NCBI GenBank assembly: GCA_017459895.1
Contig: JAFUCA010000037.1
Location: 1 to 64,000 of the forward strand
Origin: Bacillota bacterium
Lineage (GTDB): Bacteria; Bacillota; Clostridia; Peptostreptococcales; Anaerovoracaceae
Direction: 5' to 3'
Length of the DNA: 64,000 nt
The stretch's first letter is position 1. Each line of letters opens with the position of its first letter. Shown here piece after piece: positions 61,098-64,000 of this stretch. The notes beneath the pieces were generated by a model that ran no database searches, was not told the origin of the DNA, and saw only the letters and a program-made list of their open reading frames with translations. The position numbers were made by a program, and so were the translations under genes.

Positions 61098-61637
61098 ATG
61101 GGACAGTTTCATGCAACGACGATCGTGGCAGTCAAGCGCAGCTCCGACGATATCTGCATCGGCGGAGACGGTCAGGTGACCATGGGCGAAACCGCGATCA
61201 TGAAGAACGGAGCCAAGAAAGTCAAAAAAATCTATCGAAACACGATCATTACCGGGTTTGCCGGATCGGTCGCGGATGCCTTTTCCCTGACCGAGAAGTT
61301 TGAAAGCAAGCTGGACGAGCACGGCGGGAATCTGAAGCGGGCTGCCGTCGCGCTGGCGCAGCTGTGGCGATCGGATAAGGCGGCGAGAAACCTGGAGGCG
61401 CTCATGATCGTCGCCGACAGAGAGGATCTGCTGATCATTTCCGGTACCGGTGAGGTCATCGAGCCGGATCAGCCGTTTGTGGCGATCGGCTCCGGGGGCA
61501 ATTATGCTTACGCGGCAGCGAACGCGCTGTACAACAATACGGACCTCGGCGCGGAGGAGATCGTGCGCAAATCCCTGGAGATCGCTGCCTCGATCTGCGT
61601 TTATACCAATGATCACATTTCTGTAGAGAAATTATAG
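61098..61637 (+). CDS. hslV: ATP-dependent protease subunit HslV
   Basis: 179 residues, a proteasome-beta-like threonine peptidase (GDGQVTMGETAIMKN; GSGGNYAYAAANAL). The N-terminus is MGQFHATTIVAV: family alignment places the catalytic Thr at residue 7, implying removal of a six-residue leader instead of Met alone. With residue 2 a Gly, the Ser-nucleophile variant of Bacillus CodW is not available. Partner of HslU. Confidence 0.95.
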   Translation: MGQFHATTIVAVKRSSDDICIGGDGQVTMGETAIMKNGAKKVKKIYRNTIITGFAGSVADAFSLTEKFESKLDEHGGNLKRAAVALAQLWRSDKAARNLEALMIVADREDLLIISGTGEVIEPDQPFVAIGSGGNYAYAAANALYNNTDLGAEEIVRKSLEIAASICVYTNDHISVEKL

Positions 61638-61650
61638 GAGGCAAGGGGTA

Positions 61651-63087
61651 ATGGCAAACAAACTTTACCAGATGACACCGAAGGAGATCGTCGGGGAACT
61701 GGATAAATACATCATCGGACAGGACGATGCCAAGAAGTCTGTGGCGATCGCACTGCGAAACCGCTACAGGAGAAGCCTTCTTCCGGATGAGATGAGAGAA
61801 GAGATCACACCGAAGAATATCCTGATGATGGGTCCCACCGGATGCGGCAAGACCGAGATCGCCCGCCGTCTGGCCAAACTGATGGACGCGCCCTTCGTGA
61901 AGGTGGAGGCGACCAAGTTCACCGAGGTCGGTTATGTCGGCCGGGACGTGGATTCCATGGTGCGGGATCTGATGGAGGCTTCGATCCGGATCACCAAGCA
62001 GGCCATGCTGGAAGAAAAGTATTCCATCGCGGACGAGCTGGTGGAGGAACGTATCATTGAGGCGATCATTCCCGGGAAGGGACGCAGCGCCTCCGCAGCG
62101 ACGAGCCGCGGGCCCTTTGATTTTATTCTGGGCAACAGCGGATACGTCAGCCAGAAGGAACAGTATGAACAGCAGCAGGCCGCTGCCGCGAACAATGAGA
62201 ACGAAATGGACACCGAACTGGCCAGAGAGCAGGTCCGCCAGCAGCTGCGGGACGGGCTTCTGGAGGAGCAGTACATCGAGATCCAGGTCACGGATCAGCC
62301 GAAGACCAACCAGCTGGATATGGGAAATGAGGGCATGAGCATCGCCATCGGCAATATTTTCGGCGACATGGCCCCGAAGAGAAAGAAAAACAAAAAAGTA
62401 CGCGTTCGCGACGCGAGAAAGATCCTGCGGGAGGAAGAGGCGCAGAACCTGATCGATATGGACCAGGTGACGGACGATGCCCTCGAAAACTGCGAGCAGA
62501 ACGGGATCATCTTTATCGATGAGATCGATAAGATCGCTTCCGGCTCCGGATACAGAAGCGGCGCGGATGTTTCCCGGGAGGGCGTGCAGAGGGATATCCT
62601 GCCCATCGTCGAGGGAAGCGTCATCAACACCAAGTACGGACCGGTCAAGACCGATCACATCCTGTTCATCGGCGCCGGTGCATTCCACACCGCGAAGCCG
62701 ACGGATCTGATTCCGGAGCTGCAGGGACGGTTCCCGATCCGGGTCGAACTCGAAAATCTGGATAAGGATACTTTCGTCAAAATTCTCACGATTCCTGAGA
62801 ATGCGCTGCTGAAGCAGCACAAGGCACTTCTCGAAACCGAAGGAATCGAGATCGAATTCACCGATGAAGCGGTGGATGAGATCGCCGAGATGGCGTTCCT
62901 GATGAATGAACAGACAGAGAACATCGGTGCCCGCCGGCTGCACACCATTCTGGAGCGGCTGCTGGAGGACATCTCCTTTAACATCCCGGATATGGAGCAG
63001 GAAAAGATCGTCATCGATCAGGATTACGTCAAGGAGATCTTCGCGGAGAAAATCCATCCCGAAGACATCGACAGGTTCATTCTCTAG
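61651..63087 (+). CDS. hslU: ATP-dependent protease ATPase HslU
   Basis: 478 residues: AAA+ with Walker A GPTGCGKTEIARRL, Walker B IIFIDEIDKIA, the I-domain (about residues 110-250, rich in Glu/Gln/Lys) and a C-terminal end DIDRFIL that docks into HslV. Unfolds substrates for HslV. Starts 13 bases after hslV. Confidence 0.96.
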   Translation: MANKLYQMTPKEIVGELDKYIIGQDDAKKSVAIALRNRYRRSLLPDEMREEITPKNILMMGPTGCGKTEIARRLAKLMDAPFVKVEATKFTEVGYVGRDVDSMVRDLMEASIRITKQAMLEEKYSIADELVEERIIEAIIPGKGRSASAATSRGPFDFILGNSGYVSQKEQYEQQQAAAANNENEMDTELAREQVRQQLRDGLLEEQYIEIQVTDQPKTNQLDMGNEGMSIAIGNIFGDMAPKRKKNKKVRVRDARKILREEEAQNLIDMDQVTDDALENCEQNGIIFIDEIDKIASGSGYRSGADVSREGVQRDILPIVEGSVINTKYGPVKTDHILFIGAGAFHTAKPTDLIPELQGRFPIRVELENLDKDTFVKILTIPENALLKQHKALLETEGIEIEFTDEAVDEIAEMAFLMNEQTENIGARRLHTILERLLEDISFNIPDMEQEKIVIDQDYVKEIFAEKIHPEDIDRFIL

Positions 63088-63126
63088 GAAGAAGGAATCC
63101 TCAGTATGGAAGCAGGGTGCAGGTTG

Positions 63127-63149
63127 CAGGAGGTCGGCATCCTGTTTTT
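63127..63149 (+). terminator. Terminator after hslU
   Basis: CAGGAGG (63127-63133) pairs with CATCCTG (63138-63144, one mismatch), then five T's. Confidence 0.5.
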
Positions 63150-63205
63150 GCTGTCCGCAGGTCAATGCCTCATGAACTATTATCCAAAACACGCAAACTA
63201 GTAAT

Positions 63206-63220
63206 ACTTTTTAGAAAAAT
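63206..63220 (+). promoter_or_regulatory. CodY-box-like site upstream of codY
   Basis: ACTTTTTAGAAAAAT matches 12 of 15 CodY consensus positions and lies just upstream of the codY -35, suggesting autoregulation. Confidence 0.45.
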
Positions 63221-63233
63221 CAAAATTATTTAG

Positions 63234-63263
63234 TTGTCAATTGACAGGGCGGTAGTATATAAT
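63234..63263 (+). promoter_or_regulatory. Promoter of codY with a palindrome on the -35
   Basis: TTGTCA (63234-63239), an 18-base spacer, TATAAT (63258-63263). The perfect palindrome TGTCAATTGACA (63235-63246) overlaps the -35. Confidence 0.65.
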
Positions 63264-63302
63264 AATCCATGTATAGAAATGCAGACAGTAAAGAGGTGAA
63301 CA

Positions 63303-64000
63303 ATGAGCGACATTTTAAGTAAGGTCAGGAAACTAAACTGGTTGCTGCAGGAGAGCCCCACAGGCGCGTTTTCCTTTAACGAAATGTGCGGGATCCTGAG
63401 CGACATGCTTGATGCGAATGTCTACGTTGTCAACGTCCGGGGCAAGGTTCTCGGCGTTGCATATAAAATCAAATCCGACAGCTCCACCATGACGGATTCG
63501 GAAACGGGCGATGAACTGTTCCCGGCGGAGTACAATGAGGAGTTCATGAAGCTTGATCAGACGGCGGCCAATCTGAGCGGGGACAAGGTGCTGGAGATCT
63601 TCAAGTATGATTACGATACGGCGGACAAGCTTCACACCATCATTCCGATCCTCGGCGGCGGCAAACGCTGGGGCACCCTGATCATGGTCCGGCATGATCC
63701 CGCGTTTACCGATGAAGATCTGGTTCTGGGAGAATACGGTGCCACCGTCATCGGGCTGGAGATCCAGAGACGAAAGACCGAAGAAGAGGAGGAGGAGGAA
63801 CGCCAGGTATCCATGGTGCGTATGGCGATCGGGACCCTCTCTTATTCCGAGGTGGAAGCGGTTCAGCAGATCTTTGCCGAGCTGGAAGGAGATGAAGGCC
63901 TTCTGGTTGCCAGCAAGATTGCGGATCGTTCCGGAATCACCCGTTCAGTCATCGTCAACGCCCTCCGCAAGCTGGAGAGCGCCGGCGTGATCGAGTCCAG
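63303..64000 (+). CDS. codY: Global regulator CodY (3' truncated)
   Basis: The first 232 residues are in the window; the family is about 260 long, so the end is cut by the window edge. N-terminal GAF domain for branched-chain amino acids (SPTGAFSFNEMCGILSDML; IIPILGGGKRWGTLI), then the C-terminal winged helix-turn-helix (ASKIADRSGITRSVIVNALR). CodY senses amino acids and GTP and represses nutrient-uptake and catabolic genes in Firmicutes. Own promoter after hslU. Confidence 0.96.
   Translation, partial: MSDILSKVRKLNWLLQESPTGAFSFNEMCGILSDMLDANVYVVNVRGKVLGVAYKIKSDSSTMTDSETGDELFPAEYNEEFMKLDQTAANLSGDKVLEIFKYDYDTADKLHTIIPILGGGKRWGTLIMVRHDPAFTDEDLVLGEYGATVIGLEIQRRKTEEEEEEERQVSMVRMAIGTLSYSEVEAVQQIFAELEGDEGLLVASKIADRSGITRSVIVNALRKLESAGVIES

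Noticed and set aside
1..64000. CRISPR arrays, tRNA or rRNA genes, insertion sequences with transposases, prophage genes
   Set aside because: No repeat-spacer pattern, tRNA cloverleaf, rRNA stretch, transposase or phage protein was recognised anywhere in the window.

Overview
The window looks like the chromosome of an anaerobic, amino-acid-fermenting Clostridia-type Firmicute with coding DNA above 50% GC. I would guess near the Anaerovoracaceae / Eubacteriales family XIII, but that is inference. Firmicute markers are CodY, HslVU, a CarD-YacL-IspDF-ProS block, an SRP RNA-dnaX-ebfC-recR block, a T-box leader and many SigA-type promoters. The anaerobic amino-acid lifestyle is suggested by two amino-acid dehydrogenase operons, two APC permeases, two NSS transporters and an Ech-type energy-converting [NiFe] hydrogenase.

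Layout. 1-12.8 kb: two paralogous operons for uptake and oxidation of an amino or imino acid (2Fe-2S protein, FAD oxidoreductase, Fe-S/BFD protein, DAO-like flavoprotein, DapA-family lyase, Asp/Glu-racemase-family protein, NSS transporter and its tiny MetS-type subunit). The first is cut by the window start; a LysR regulator lies between them. 12.9-14.7 kb: flavodoxin-like reductase and an MFS transporter with a possibly leaderless mRNA. 15-20 kb (minus): response regulator, histidine kinase, radA, orphan hisD. 20-27 kb: carD, yacL, ispDF fusion, proS, two half-size chromate transporters, NUDIX, cyclophilin. 27.3-36.2 kb: T-box, trpB-like gene, M50 protease, pcrA-ligA-AIR-synthase-like, prsW. 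36.3-39.8 kb: an inverted-repeat element, SRP RNA, dnaX-ebfC-recR. 39.9-44 kb: two APC permeases and a DUF2442 gene. 44-50 kb: echABCDEF. 50-54.4 kb (minus): trkA and two trkH. 54.5-64 kb: MBL hydrolase, HAD phosphatase, yraN, yifB/comM, dprA, topA, hslV, hslU and codY (cut by the window end).

Working together (inference): amino acids enter through the NSS and APC carriers, are racemised and oxidised by multi-subunit flavo-iron-sulfur dehydrogenases, and excess reduced ferredoxin can leave as H2 through the ion-pumping Ech complex. CodY is encoded here, and CodY-box-like 15-mers lie at the promoters of codY, both APC permeases and one dehydrogenase operon, so one regulator may tie the nutritional genes together.

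The strongest unexplained signal is a dispersed 12-base word, CCAGCCTTTGCA (or its complement TGCAAAGGCTGG), found many times in both orientations. It sits in a fixed reading frame inside genes and favours DNA-maintenance genes (pcrA, ligA twice, dnaX, next to recR, dprA). It behaves like a DNA-uptake or genome-tag sequence, which I do not know to be described for Firmicutes.
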